A stretch of DNA of 64,000 nucleotides from positions 186,001-250,000 of the forward strand of contig CAVSTF010000010.1 in the NCBI GenBank assembly GCA_963730785.1, given 5' to 3'. Below, piece by piece: positions 9,047 through 17,812 of this stretch (position 1 is its first letter; the number at the start of each line of letters is the position of its first letter). A model generated the notes under the pieces. It was not told the origin of the DNA, did not search any database, and saw only the letters and a list, made by a program, of their open reading frames with translations. A program made the translations under genes and the position numbers. The DNA comes from Bog-473 sp963730785 (GTDB lineage Bacteria > Actinomycetota > Acidimicrobiia > Acidimicrobiales > RAAP-2).

Positions 9047-9532
9047 CTAGCAACAGGACGAGCCGGGTTGGGTGCCGCCAACCGAAATAGGGGAGGCCAC
9101 CAAGCCATCTGGGACGCAGCAGGATCCATCTCCGGAGAGGCCGGTCTCGGCCGGTGCATCGGCCAACACGGTGTAGATCTCCCAGGGCGCGCCATCGGGG
9201 TCGTTGACCCACACCTTGTCTTGAACGGCGAAGCAGCATGTCGTGTTGTCCTCGACCTTGGTGGCCAGACCCTCGTCGTTCAATCGCCCAGAGGCAGTGG
9301 CGACCTCTCCCGGTGACTGCACTTCCACACCCAGGTGGTTGAGGGCGCCAACGATGCCGGTACCCCGTGCATCCACATCCTCAATCAACACCAGCTTCAG
9401 CGGCGGGTCCTCGATGGCGAAATTGGCGTAGCCCGGCTGCCGCTTGGCTGGTTGAGCTCCGAAGAGCTTGGAGTAGAACTCGACCGCTTCATCAATGTTT
9501 GAGACATTGATGGCCAGTTGGACACGTGACAT
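9047..9532 (-). CDS. arsI: ArsI-like C-As lyase (VOC-fold dioxygenase), CadI/ArsI family
   Basis: This vicinal-oxygen-chelate protein of 161 aa likely cleaves the carbon-arsenic bond of trivalent organoarsenicals. The VOC metal ligands are suggested by QLAINVSNIDEAVEFYSKLFG, LNHLGVEVQ and the C-terminal WEIYTVLAD. The vicinal cysteine pair NTTCCFAVQDKVW matches the arsenical-binding CC of ArsI. Two further CC pairs lie at the C-terminus (GSCCVPDG and the terminal SSCC). The start ATG 9532 has GGAGG nine bases upstream. Longer forms annotated as cadmium-induced CadI share this architecture. It is divergent from arsR across a palindromic operator and heads the arsI-MIP-arsC operon. Confidence 0.85.
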   Translation of the reverse strand: MSRVQLAINVSNIDEAVEFYSKLFGAQPAKRQPGYANFAIEDPPLKLVLIEDVDARGTGIVGALNHLGVEVQSPGEVATASGRLNDEGLATKVEDNTTCCFAVQDKVWVNDPDGAPWEIYTVLADAPAETGLSGDGSCCVPDGLVASPISVGGTQPGSSCC

Positions 9533-9549
9533 TGGCAGAACCTCCATGC

Positions 9550-9601
9550 ATTGATAACTGTCTATGTATCGAGTATCATCAATACATCGACGATTGTCAA
9601 T
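9550..9601. promoter_or_regulatory. Long imperfect palindrome, putative ArsR operator
   Basis: The gap between arsI and arsR holds a 52-base imperfect palindrome centred at 9575/9576, with about 19 of 26 positions matching. The inner arms GTCTATGTAT (9560-9569) and ATACATCGAC (9582-9591) match at 9 of 10 positions. The outer arms ATTGATAA and TTGTCAAT match at 7 of 8. ArsR/SmtB repressors bind such AT-rich dyads, so this site probably controls both divergent transcripts. Confidence 0.75.
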
Positions 9602-9611
9602 GGGAGGATCG

Positions 9612-9962
9612 ATGCCGAAATCGGCCATGACGCTCGAAGCCACTGCGCCGACTGAGTGCTGCCCATCGGTGCTGTCGGCTCAACTCGATGCGGTCGAGGC
9701 CACCGAACTTGCCCATGGCTTCAGTGCACTTGCGGATCCTGTTCGACTCAGGGTGCTCAGTATTCTGGCGGCGTCGCCCGGAGGCGAAGTGTGCGTGTGC
9801 GAATTCGTCGAGCCGTTAGGCAAGAGCCAGCCGACCATTTCACATCACATGAAGATCCTCAGTGAAGCGGGACTGGTGCAGGGGGAGCGGAGAGGAAAGT
9901 GGGTCTGGTATTCGCTCAATAATGAGCGCCTTGCTCAGCTCCGCAGTGCCATTGACGCCTGA
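9612..9962 (+). CDS. arsR: ArsR/SmtB family metalloid-responsive repressor
   Basis: This 116-aa winged-helix repressor has its DNA-recognition helix in GKSQPTISHHMKILSEAGLV. The metalloid site is the CVC of GGEVCVCEFVEPLG (the alpha-3 type As(III) site), and an extra Cys pair lies in TECCPS near the N-terminus. The start ATG 9612 is set by the ribosome site GGGAGG seven bases upstream. It is divergent from the arsI operon over a long palindrome and probably represses both that operon and itself until arsenite or organoarsenicals bind. Confidence 0.93.
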   Translation: MPKSAMTLEATAPTECCPSVLSAQLDAVEATELAHGFSALADPVRLRVLSILAASPGGEVCVCEFVEPLGKSQPTISHHMKILSEAGLVQGERRGKWVWYSLNNERLAQLRSAIDA

Positions 9963-10009
9963 GTTTCAACTCGCTCGGAAATTGGCGTCCTGGAATTCGA
10001 AGAGCAACG

Positions 10010-11122
10010 ATGACCCAACCCGCTGAACACGCGGTCCCACTCTCCACCATCGTGCGCGAGTGGGGACGTATTGGCATCATTGGCTTCGGCGGACCACCGA
10101 CCCACATACATCTACTCCGCAAACTGTGTGTCGATGAGCGCCAATGGTTGAGCGCACACGAGTTCGAAGACGGGATTTCGGCCACCAACCTGCTGCCAGG
10201 CCCCGCTTCGACCCAACTGGCGATCTTCTGCGCCTGGCGACTCCGAGGACGTGTCGGCGCCGTCGTCGGCGGCCTGTGCTTCATTCTCCCGGGTTTGGCC
10301 CTCATTCTGGCCCTCTCGGCCCTTTTCCTGGAGGCGCATCCACCCCTGTGGGTTTTGGGGGCTGCAGCCGGTGCGGGAGCCGCTGTGCCGGCCGTGGCCC
10401 TCAATGCGTCCCTCGGCCTCATCCCGGCCAGCTGGCATCGGACAGCCGGTGCTCGACCATTGCAGATCCGTTGGCTCTGCTACTTCCTGGCCGGCGGCGC
10501 CTCGGCAGCACTCTTCGGCCCTTATCTCGTGCTGGTCCTGTTGGGTTGCGGCTTCATCGAGATCTCGGTGCAGGGCGGGTTCACCCAACGTCACGGGAGC
10601 GCTGGACTCTTCATGTTGCCTGCGGCCACGATGCCCGTCGTCGGGGGACTCGTTGCCCTTTGTTGGGTGGCCTTAAAGGTCGGAGCGCTGTCTTATGGCG
10701 GGGGATTCGTGATCATCCCCCTCATGCAGCACGACGCCGTGGTGACGTATCACTGGATGTCCGGCGCTCAGTTCCTCAATGCAGTGGCGCTCGGCCAGAT
10801 CACTCCAGGACCTGTCGTCCAGACCGTCGCCGTGGTGGGCTATGCCGCTGGTGGGATCGGCGGCGGCCTCCTCGCTGCGCTCATTGCCTTCGCCCCTTCA
10901 TTCGTCTTCATCATTGCCGGTGGGCCCCATTTCGACCGGTTACGACGCGATGCACGTATCCAAGCCTTCCTCATTGGAGCGGGGGCTGCGGTCATCGGAG
11001 CGATCGCCGGGTCCGCCATACCACTGGGTCGTGAACTGGCCCACTTGTGGCAATTGGGCGTCCTTGGCCTCGCTGCGGCTTGGTTGCTCGTTTTGCGTCG
11101 GGCCGTTGTCCCGCGCTCATAG
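10010..11122 (+). CDS. chrA: Chromate efflux transporter, CHR family, two-domain
   Basis: This is an inner-membrane chromate transporter of 370 aa with two homologous CHR domains. The N-terminal half carries FGGPPTHIHLLRKL and the signature NLLPGPASTQLAIF. The C-terminal half carries SYGGGFVIIPLMQ and LGQITPGPVVQTVAVVG. About ten hydrophobic helices can be seen. It starts 47 bases after arsR on the same strand and may be cotranscribed with it, extending the island from arsenic to chromate. Some CHR members use sulfate or other substrates, so the chromate assignment is by family. Confidence 0.9.
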   Translation: MTQPAEHAVPLSTIVREWGRIGIIGFGGPPTHIHLLRKLCVDERQWLSAHEFEDGISATNLLPGPASTQLAIFCAWRLRGRVGAVVGGLCFILPGLALILALSALFLEAHPPLWVLGAAAGAGAAVPAVALNASLGLIPASWHRTAGARPLQIRWLCYFLAGGASAALFGPYLVLVLLGCGFIEISVQGGFTQRHGSAGLFMLPAATMPVVGGLVALCWVALKVGALSYGGGFVIIPLMQHDAVVTYHWMSGAQFLNAVALGQITPGPVVQTVAVVGYAAGGIGGGLLAALIAFAPSFVFIIAGGPHFDRLRRDARIQAFLIGAGAAVIGAIAGSAIPLGRELAHLWQLGVLGLAAAWLLVLRRAVVPRS

Positions 11123-11176
11123 CGGCCGGGGTCGTCGGTGTTATCGCCGTGATGGTTGGTGCTCCCGCCTAAATCG

Positions 11177-11642
11177 TTAGGGCTGATACGGGGGTGCTTC
11201 TCCCCATCCCCACTTCGGAACAGGGGCATGCCGCGACGACCTCCGCATCAATCTGTGAGTTACCGAAGGCCAGCCGAGTACCCCACTCGAGGTACCCGAC
11301 CAGTGCCGAGCGAAATTCAGGGTCATCGGGCATTCCGGCATCATCGGCGGCGAGGCTCATCAGGGAAGCGAATCGAAAACGTTGCTCACTGGTGATGCCG
11401 AGCTGAATGTGCTTGTGCAACATCCGCTCGTAGCCCCCGAGGGCACCTGTGTAATCCGCCGGACCTCCGAATACCTCGCACCACCAGGTGGCCACATTTT
11501 GACGGTGCTCCTCGTGCACGCCGCCGGGAAAAAACGGGGAGAGTATTTCGTCCCGTTCGACTCGGTCGTAGAAGGCGTTGATCATCCGGTCGAACGACTC
11601 TCGTCCACCGGCCCAGTCATAGAGAGTCGGGTGTTCAGCCAT
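11177..11642 (-). CDS. Group II truncated haemoglobin, C-terminal frameshift
   Basis: This is a small haem protein that binds O2 or NO. Globin features include TLYDWAGGRESFDRMINAFYDRV, the SPFFPGG turn and MLHKHIQLGITSEQR with the proximal His. Near 11225 the frame is broken. The alternative frame ends PVPKWGWGEAPPYQP, the characteristic group II tail, and stops at 11177, whereas the uncorrected frame ends in an atypical tail at 11169. The start is taken as ATG 11642 (MAEHPTLYDW); ATG 11672 would add ten residues. It is convergent with chrA. Confidence 0.88.
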
Positions 11643-11821
11643 AGGGGCAATGTATCCCTCTGTCGCCTCCACTAGAAGCGCCGCTAAAAAGGCTTGTGTC
11701 CGCCGGTCAATCTCTTGGACAATCGCTCGTCCCAGCGCCGTACTCCCGTCGACGATCTCAAGGGAAAGGGTCTAGCGTCGCGATGGCCGAGCCTTTGGCC
11801 GGCAAAGACAGGGTGGGTGAC

Positions 11822-13015
11822 ATGCACGCAAACTTGAGGCGAATGGTGCGAAACTGCGCAAAGGCGAGTGTGCCCACCGTGGCCGGTATAGCGCTGTTGT
11901 TGTTGCCGTCGATGCCCAGCCAGGCGCAGGCCGCTCCGGTTGCGGCGCACGTCGTTTCTGTCGCCACCACGTGCGATGGACAGGTGCCCAGTGGAACGGT
12001 CGTGGCCATCGCCGACACCCTTGATGACGGCGGCTACTGGTTGGCCACGAACTATGGGCAGGTGGTGGCCTGCGGCGATGCCCAGAATCTGGGAGACGCC
12101 GACACCGATCTTGTATCTCCGATCGTTGGCTTTGTGCCCACCGCCGATGATGACGGCTACTACCTGGTATCAGCGGATGGTGGCATTTACGCCTTCGGGG
12201 CGCCATTCCATGGCTCGATGGGTGGCATGCCACTCAACAAGCCGATCGTCGGCATGGCTCTAGACCCGGCAACCGGGGGCTATTGGCTGGTGGCCTCCGA
12301 CGGCGGCATCTTCAATTTCGACGCTCCGTATCTCGGATCTACCGGTGCCATCAAACTGAACAAGCCAATCGTCGGCATGGCCGCTTCGGGAAACGGCAGC
12401 GGCTACTGGTTGGTCGCCTCCGACGGTGGGATCTTTTCCTATAACGCTCCCTTCCACGGTTCGACCGGTGCCATCAAACTGAACAAGCCAATCGTGGGCA
12501 TGGCGGTCGACCCTTCAACCGGCGGCTATTGGTTGGTCGCCTCCGACGGTGGGATCTTCGCCTACGACGCCAAGTTTCTTGGATCTACGGGCAACATCGC
12601 CCTGAATCGGCCGATCACCGGCATGGAAGCGAACGCAACCGGGTCCGGCTACCGCTTCGCGGCCACCGATGGCGGCGTGTTCAACTACGGATCTGCTTCC
12701 TATGGCTCGGCGGTCGAGCCCCCGGCCGTCACGTCGCCGCCTGGAGCAACGCCCAAATGCACGGTGACCCTGGGCTCCAACATGCCGAAGGGGTACTCGC
12801 AGGACCTCCTTACGGTGACGTCCAACGTTCCGGATTACCAGGTACTGGTGGCCAAGATTTACGCCACCGAGACGATCTACATCGGGGGATTTTCCACCGA
12901 TGACAATGGGGCGTTTTCGCTGATCGTCACCTTTCCGACTGCGCCATTGGGCCCAGGAACGATTGCCGTCGCCATCGGCCCAGCCTCCTGTTTCGTGAGC
13001 TTCACCCGGGTCTAA
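11822..13015 (+). CDS. Secreted protein with GYWLVASDGG repeats
   Basis: This exported protein of about 397 aa has unknown function. A signal peptide is visible (basic start, then GIALLLLPSMPSQAQA). The body carries at least five repeats of about 40 residues built on GYWLVASDGGIF, GSTGAIKLNKPIVGMA and similar, from about 12020 to 12710. They probably form a beta-propeller-like fold. The final 100 residues are non-repetitive and contain two cysteines. Such repeats are, from memory, frequent in Acidimicrobiia surface proteins. The start could instead be ATG 11783 (MAEPLAGKD), but ATG 11822 gives the cleaner signal peptide. Confidence 0.8.
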   Translation: MHANLRRMVRNCAKASVPTVAGIALLLLPSMPSQAQAAPVAAHVVSVATTCDGQVPSGTVVAIADTLDDGGYWLATNYGQVVACGDAQNLGDADTDLVSPIVGFVPTADDDGYYLVSADGGIYAFGAPFHGSMGGMPLNKPIVGMALDPATGGYWLVASDGGIFNFDAPYLGSTGAIKLNKPIVGMAASGNGSGYWLVASDGGIFSYNAPFHGSTGAIKLNKPIVGMAVDPSTGGYWLVASDGGIFAYDAKFLGSTGNIALNRPITGMEANATGSGYRFAATDGGVFNYGSASYGSAVEPPAVTSPPGATPKCTVTLGSNMPKGYSQDLLTVTSNVPDYQVLVAKIYATETIYIGGFSTDDNGAFSLIVTFPTAPLGPGTIAVAIGPASCFVSFTRV

Positions 13016-13107
13016 AAGGTCGGATTCCCAGGGTCCAGGTTGCCCTGACCTCATCTGCTGAGGTGGGGATCACCCCCTTTGTCACACCCGCCTGCCAAGC
13101 TCAATTC

Positions 13108-13827
13108 ATGGCTGATTGGTTCGCAGGAGAGGTATTGGGATTCGATTTCGAGACGACGGGGATCGATCGGTTTGGCGACGTGCCGGTGTCCTATGCGCTC
13201 GTGACGGTGCACGGTGGCGAAATGACTTCCACTTTGGCCGGTTTGGTTGACCCGGGCCGCGAAATTCCGGCTGGTGCGACCAATGTGCACGGCATCACGA
13301 CCGAGCGAGCTCGCAGCGAAGGCATTCCAATACCGGAAGCCATGAAATTGATCACTGAGACGTTGTTGTCGGCCAGCGAACGTGGCGTGCCGGTGGTGGG
13401 GATGAAGCTTGACTACGACCTGACCATTTTGGATACACAGATCCGCCGATTCGGGGGAGCAGGGCTCATCGAGACCGGTTGGGCCGGACCGGTGCTTGAC
13501 GCCGTCGTATTGGACAGGCATTTCGATCGCTTCCGCAAGGGCAGCCGAACCTTGGGATCCCTGTGCGACATCTACGGAGTCGACATCGGCAATGCGCACG
13601 ATGCGTCGGCGGACGCCCTGGCGTCCATCCGGGTACTTCTCGCGCTCGCCATGCGGTACAAGGAGCTTCGGGATATGAACCTCTCAGAGCTGCACTTGTC
13701 GCAGGTCGGGTGGCACCGTGAATGGGCTGAGAGCTACGACCAATGGCGATCAGGTAAAGGCATGATGCCGATCGACCCGCGGGACTACATATGGCCCTTG
13801 GCGCCCCAGATGTTGCCGGCGGCTTGA
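13108..13827 (+). CDS. DnaQ-like 3'-5' exonuclease (DEDDh)
   Basis: This is an exonuclease-fold protein of about 239 aa. Exo I is FDFETTGID, Exo II is KLDYDLTILD, and Exo III is NAHDASADALAS with the DEDDh histidine. This is the family of the polymerase III epsilon subunit and related nucleases. It lacks a polymerase or BRCT domain, so it is probably a stand-alone nuclease rather than DnaQ itself. The start is taken as ATG 13108 (MADWFAGEV); a GTG at 13063 would add 15 residues. It is convergent with the PhyH gene, with only 4 bases between stops. Confidence 0.85.
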   Translation: MADWFAGEVLGFDFETTGIDRFGDVPVSYALVTVHGGEMTSTLAGLVDPGREIPAGATNVHGITTERARSEGIPIPEAMKLITETLLSASERGVPVVGMKLDYDLTILDTQIRRFGGAGLIETGWAGPVLDAVVLDRHFDRFRKGSRTLGSLCDIYGVDIGNAHDASADALASIRVLLALAMRYKELRDMNLSELHLSQVGWHREWAESYDQWRSGKGMMPIDPRDYIWPLAPQMLPAA

Positions 13828-13831
13828 GTGG

Positions 13832-14674
13832 TCAGGTCTTGAGCAGGTCCCACACCATGTTGACGCCCTCATTTTCAGTGAGGACGTACTTGGCTGGATG
13901 TTGTTTGTCGATGTGCCCCACTAGTCCGTTGTAGACGGAGTAGCCCACAAGTTCCTGGAGCCGTCGGGGGAACGTCTTCACCAGCTGCGGTGGTATGCCC
14001 AACTGCTGGTTCTCTTGTTGACGGATGTAGCCGGCGCAGTAATTCATGGCGATGCCGACCCGTCGAGTATTCGTCGTGTTGGCGCCGCCTCCGTGCCACA
14101 AGCTGCCAACCCATATCAGGACGCTGCCCTTGGTCATTTCGGCCGGAATGGTTTCGTACTGTTTGAGGAGGTCGGGTGCCTCTGAGCTGAGATGTGTACG
14201 CGGCATGAGTCGGGTGGCGCCGTTCTCCTCGGTGAAGTCGGTGATGGCCCACATCGAGTTGCAAATAATCGGCACATGGGGCCGTGTGAGCGGAATCAGC
14301 TGATCGTCGGCGTGAATGGGTTGCGGTTGTTCATCCGGGCCGATGGCGATCGATGAAAGTGAGGAGATGAGCAGGCCCGGGTCGAGGACTCCCTCTACGA
14401 CGGGCAGCACATTGGGATGCACCGGAATCTTCTCGAAGGTCGAGCCGTGGACGAGCAGGTTGTAGATCCGCGTGGTGTGGAGACCTTCGAAGAGATTGTT
14501 GGCCGGGACGATGTCCAGGTCTTTCTCCAACTTGAGGAGGGCCTCATCAATTTCGTCGATGAACTCCGGTTCGATGGCATTCGGCAGGATGGTGTATCCC
14601 TCCTCGGCAATCCGACGGAGGTGTTCGCTCATCTCAGGAATGGGACTGGTCGTCGCGGCTGTCACGAGAGTCAT
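13832..14674 (-). CDS. Phytanoyl-CoA dioxygenase (PhyH) family oxygenase
   Basis: This is a non-haem Fe(II)/2-oxoglutarate-type oxygenase of about 280 aa. The metal triad is given by PIHADDQ (HxD) and the distal His in SLWHGGGANTT, with the 2-oxoglutarate-binding Arg in NTRRVGIAMNY. The N-terminus EEGYTILPNAI is typical of PhyH proteins. The family hydroxylates a wide range of small molecules, so the substrate cannot be named. The start is ATG 14674 (MTLVTAATT); an upstream ATG at 14719 is less likely. The gene stands alone between the exonuclease and tRNA-Val. Confidence 0.85.
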   Translation of the reverse strand: MTLVTAATTSPIPEMSEHLRRIAEEGYTILPNAIEPEFIDEIDEALLKLEKDLDIVPANNLFEGLHTTRIYNLLVHGSTFEKIPVHPNVLPVVEGVLDPGLLISSLSSIAIGPDEQPQPIHADDQLIPLTRPHVPIICNSMWAITDFTEENGATRLMPRTHLSSEAPDLLKQYETIPAEMTKGSVLIWVGSLWHGGGANTTNTRRVGIAMNYCAGYIRQQENQQLGIPPQLVKTFPRRLQELVGYSVYNGLVGHIDKQHPAKYVLTENEGVNMVWDLLKT

Positions 14675-14806
14675 CGTAGGGACTCGGGACCGAAAATGCT
14701 TGGCGAAATGGCCTGTCAATCCAGCTCAGAAGGACAATTGCAGTCCAGGACGAACGTGAGTGGGGTCCGTGACCGAGATTCTCCTGGTGGTAGGGTCATA
14801 GCGGAA

Positions 14807-14879
14807 GGGCCGTTGGCGCAGTTGGTAGCGCACTTGCATGACGCGCAAGGGGTCAGAGGTTCGAGTCCTCTACGGCCCA
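14807..14879 (+). tRNA. tRNA-Val (GAC)
   Basis: A 73-base cloverleaf folds by eye. The acceptor GGGCCGT pairs with ACGGCCC and the discriminator is A. The D-arm is GCGC-AGTTGGTA-GCGC. The anticodon stem CTTGC/GCAAG encloses ATGACGC with anticodon GAC. The T-arm is AGAGG-TTCGAGT-CCTCT. CCA is not encoded. A rho-independent terminator follows ten bases later. Confidence 0.95.
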
Positions 14880-14888
14880 CTCGAGATC

Positions 14889-14909
14889 CCCCATTCGGCT
14901 GGGGTTTTT
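14889..14909 (+). terminator. Rho-independent terminator after tRNA-Val
   Basis: The hairpin CCCCA-TTCGGC-TGGGG (14889-14904) is followed directly by TTTTT. It lies just downstream of tRNA-Val and would end that transcript. Confidence 0.85.
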
Positions 14910-14942
14910 GCAACTTGGCGCCGATGACCTGAATGGTCTCGC

Positions 14943-15926
14943 TCAAGCGAACGCCGGCAGTACCTCTGTCTCGAACAGTCGGAGGCTCGACCAGGCGAGC
15001 TCCGGGGGAATGCCTCCGCACATGGGATGCAACATGGCGAAAGGGAATGGAGCAGCCCGCAGCTCCTCGATGTACTCGTCAGGGGTCAGGACGGCGTAGG
15101 AACTGCCGGCTTGCAGCTCGATGATGTCCGATGACATTCGGTACGGGGACCCGACATTCGTTTGGGCCTGCCAGGCTCCGTAGGCGTTGGTCTCGTGCAG
15201 GAAGTAGGGCCCGAATTGTTCCCAACCGGCCTGAGGGTCCCGGGATAGCGCAACAGTGCGATTCTCTCCGATTGGGCTCGGGCCAGGATCCGGCTGTCCG
15301 AGGACCTGCAGTTCGTTTCGATAGGCATCCCACACTTCTGGAATGGAAGGGAGGAAGCCGGTGCCCATTCGAGCTGCCCGCCGTGCGGCGGCGTCACTGC
15401 TGCCTCCCAAAGTGATGGAAGGCCCACCAGGCCGGTACGGGCCGGGAGTGATGTTGACCGTACGACCACGATATTCAAATGGTTCGCCGGTGAAGGCGCG
15501 CTGCAGTGTCTCCACGACTTCGACCACCTTCGATGCACGATCACTCGTCCGCACATCAAACATGGAGAACTCTTCGGGCACGTAACCGGCGGCGACGATC
15601 ACATCGATCCGGCCTCGGCTCAAATGGTCCAGCACGACTAGATCTTCAGCGACTCGCAATGGGTCGTAGAAGGGGGCGATCAGCGCGGCGACAGTAAAAC
15701 GGACTTGCGTAGTCCGAGCCGCCATGGCTGCCAGCATGGGAAGTGGACTCGGGAGATAGCCATCCGCCGACCCGTGGTGTTCAGAGATGGCGATCGTCAC
15801 GCAGCCCAATTGATCGGCCCACGCTGCCATGTCGAGGGCAGCTTCGTAGCGGTCAGCCATGGTCGTGGCGGCCAAGGTCGGGTTGCGGAAATCGAACCGA
15901 AGACCGAACAGCATCTGGTCAGCCAT
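14943..15926 (-). CDS. LLM-class (luciferase-like) flavin or F420-dependent oxidoreductase
   Basis: This is a TIM-barrel oxidoreductase of 327 aa. Family features are CVTIAISEHHGSADGYLPSP, LDHLSRGRIDVIVAAGYVPEEF, and the phosphate-binding segment PSITLGGSSDAAARRAARMG. In actinomycetes many members use coenzyme F420 rather than FMN; the sequence alone does not decide. The substrate is unknown. It is monocistronic, lying between the tRNA-Val terminator and the cyclase fusion on the same strand. Confidence 0.87.
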   Translation of the reverse strand: MADQMLFGLRFDFRNPTLAATTMADRYEAALDMAAWADQLGCVTIAISEHHGSADGYLPSPLPMLAAMAARTTQVRFTVAALIAPFYDPLRVAEDLVVLDHLSRGRIDVIVAAGYVPEEFSMFDVRTSDRASKVVEVVETLQRAFTGEPFEYRGRTVNITPGPYRPGGPSITLGGSSDAAARRAARMGTGFLPSIPEVWDAYRNELQVLGQPDPGPSPIGENRTVALSRDPQAGWEQFGPYFLHETNAYGAWQAQTNVGSPYRMSSDIIELQAGSSYAVLTPDEYIEELRAAPFPFAMLHPMCGGIPPELAWSSLRLFETEVLPAFA

Positions 15927-15973
15927 TCGGATGCCAGCGGGTTAGATCGAGAGCGATGGGCACCCCGTGGAGA

Positions 15974-17303
15974 CTAGTGACGACTCGGTGAGAGCGACGC
16001 CCGGAAGATCTCCCACTCACCTGGAATGCCCTTCAGGGTGTGTGTGCCTTCCACTTCGAAGGTGATGTCTGAACCTTGACAGGCTTCTCGCGTGGCTTCA
16101 GAAGCGAAGACCACTCCTCCTGGGGCCAGACCACAGAGGCGCTGGGCAAAGTGAACGGCGAGACCCGAGAGGTCCGACTTGCCCATTCGGGAAACCTCTC
16201 CGACATGGACGCCGGCCCGAAGTTCCACCCCAAGGTCCGACATCGCCTCCATCGATCCGAGGGCGCAACGAATGGCGGAAGCGGTGTCATCGAAGGCGAT
16301 GAGAAATCCGTCTCCCGTATTTTTCACTTCATGGCCGCCATGGAGGTCGATCTGACGGAGGGTGCGTCGATTGTGCTCATCGATAAGGGCACTCCAGGCC
16401 TCATTGCCGAGAGCTGCGGCCTGGGGCGTCGAATCGACGATGTCGGTGAAGAGCATGGTGGTGGTAATCCGATCAGTGAAAGGCATCACTGAGCCCGTCA
16501 CAAACCGCTCCACCTCGTCAATGACCGGCCCACCATGGTTGCGCAAAAAGACTTGATCTGCGCCGGGTAGCAAGACCAACCGAGCATTCGGTATGGCCTC
16601 TGCGATGTATTTGCCGTGCGAGGGCGGCACCATCACGTTGTCTTCGAGGTGGATGACCAGCGTGGGAGCGGTGACAAGGGGGAGCAAATGCCGAATGTCG
16701 TATTCCCGATTGATCCGGAAGAGAGTGAGGAGAAGGTTTTGACTGGTCGACGACAGTTCCTCTTTTCTCGGCATTCGGGCATCCTGGCGCGAGGCGAAAT
16801 CGTTGAAAATTGTGCCCTTGCCCCATTCGGTTCGATACCGCTCTTCCAGATCATCCAGGACATGAGGCCGGAAACCGATCGGGAAATCGTCAGCTCGGGC
16901 TAAGCCGAGCCCAGGTATTGCACAGAACGAGTTGGCGAACCGGATATTTGGTCGCGTAGGTGGCGGCAACCGCACCTCCATTGTGTGATCCGAACAGAAC
17001 TGGGTCAGTGATGCCTGCCGCCTCTATGACGGCACGTAGGTCGGCCACCAGGTCTTCCAGCGTGGGTTCGACTGCCTGGACAAAACGGTCGGAGTACCCG
17101 AGTCCCCACTGGTCGTAGGTAACGAGTTGGGAAAAACTGGCCAGCCGGCGGAAGCTCCGTGCGGTCTCGTGCTCCTCCCAGGCCAGCGTTGTGGCTATTG
17201 AGCCGGCTACGTAAACGATCTGCGTTGGTCCCGATCCGACCGTCTGGTAGGCGAGGTGAGTGCCGTTGCGCAGTGCGAATTCAATGGGTGGCGGGGCCAG
17301 CAT
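15974..17303 (-). CDS. Alpha/beta-hydrolase domain fused to class III nucleotidyl cyclase, one frameshift
   Basis: The N-terminal 240 residues form an alpha/beta-hydrolase domain (SQLVTYDQWGLGYSDR, then VTAPTLVIHLEDNVMVPP). The C-terminal 170 form a class III adenylate/guanylate cyclase (TTTMLFTDIVDSTPQAAALG, VKNTGDGFLIAFDD, ELRAGVHVGEV). The two pieces are in different frames joined at about 16908, where CNTWARL continues as ADDFPIGFRP. The nucleophile elbow reads FGSHNGGAVA: the position usually holding Ser seems to be His, so the hydrolase part may be a ligand sensor rather than an enzyme. Both metal-binding aspartates of the cyclase appear present. Actinomycetes often encode this fusion. 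Confidence 0.85.
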
Positions 17304-17441
17304 TTCTCACCTTCTCACGAGACGCAGCGAGCAACGCATCCCTGCAGTGTGGCACTCGCAGCGATTTCCCAAAAACTATCCCCAGGTGCGACCAAGGTGT
17401 CCTTTCCGCACGTCACATGGCCATTGCGGTACTCTGCCTGC

Positions 17442-17811
17442 ATGGTCGCTGGAATTGTATGGTTTCCCGTTCTCAATCAAATGTTCGCCGACTACGACGG
17501 CGATGGGCGAACGACGGCCAGGCGGGCCGTTGAAGGAGCTACTTCGGTCCGAGATGCCGTCGAACGGGCCAACTTGCTCGAGGCGTTGGAGGAAGAGTTG
17601 GCGACGGAGGTCCGAGCCGTCACCGCCGCGCTTACCGCCCGAAGTTGACCGTCAGATTGTCGCTGCCCTGAGCGACGCGTTCGAGCGGGACGTGCCAATC
17701 ACCCTCGAATGGCAAGAACACCCAGAAATCACGGTCGAAGTCACCTCAGGTGAGGCGGCTAACGGGGTCCACATCATTCTGCGCACACCGGCCGGACGAG
17801 AGTTCGTCTAA
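17442..17811 (+). CDS. Hypothetical protein, probable frameshift
   Basis: The gene is unrecognised. The first part (MVAGIVWFPVLNQMFADYDGDGR, then a charged helix LEALEEELATEVRAV) is in frame 3 and stops at 17648. An alternative frame continues with LPPEVDRQIVAALSDAF and a soluble-looking ending (ITVEVTSGEAANGVHIILRT) to 17811. One indel near 17630 would join them into about 122 aa. Both parts have natural amino-acid composition, but two separate genes or no gene remain possible. It is divergent from the cyclase fusion and ends two bases before the convergent sulfatase stop. Confidence 0.4.
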
Positions 17812-17812
17812 G

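Noticed and set aside
7883..11122. Ars island as a mobile element insertion next to tRNA-Cys
   Set aside because: No integrase, transposase or duplicated tRNA end was found, and base composition looks similar to the neighbours.
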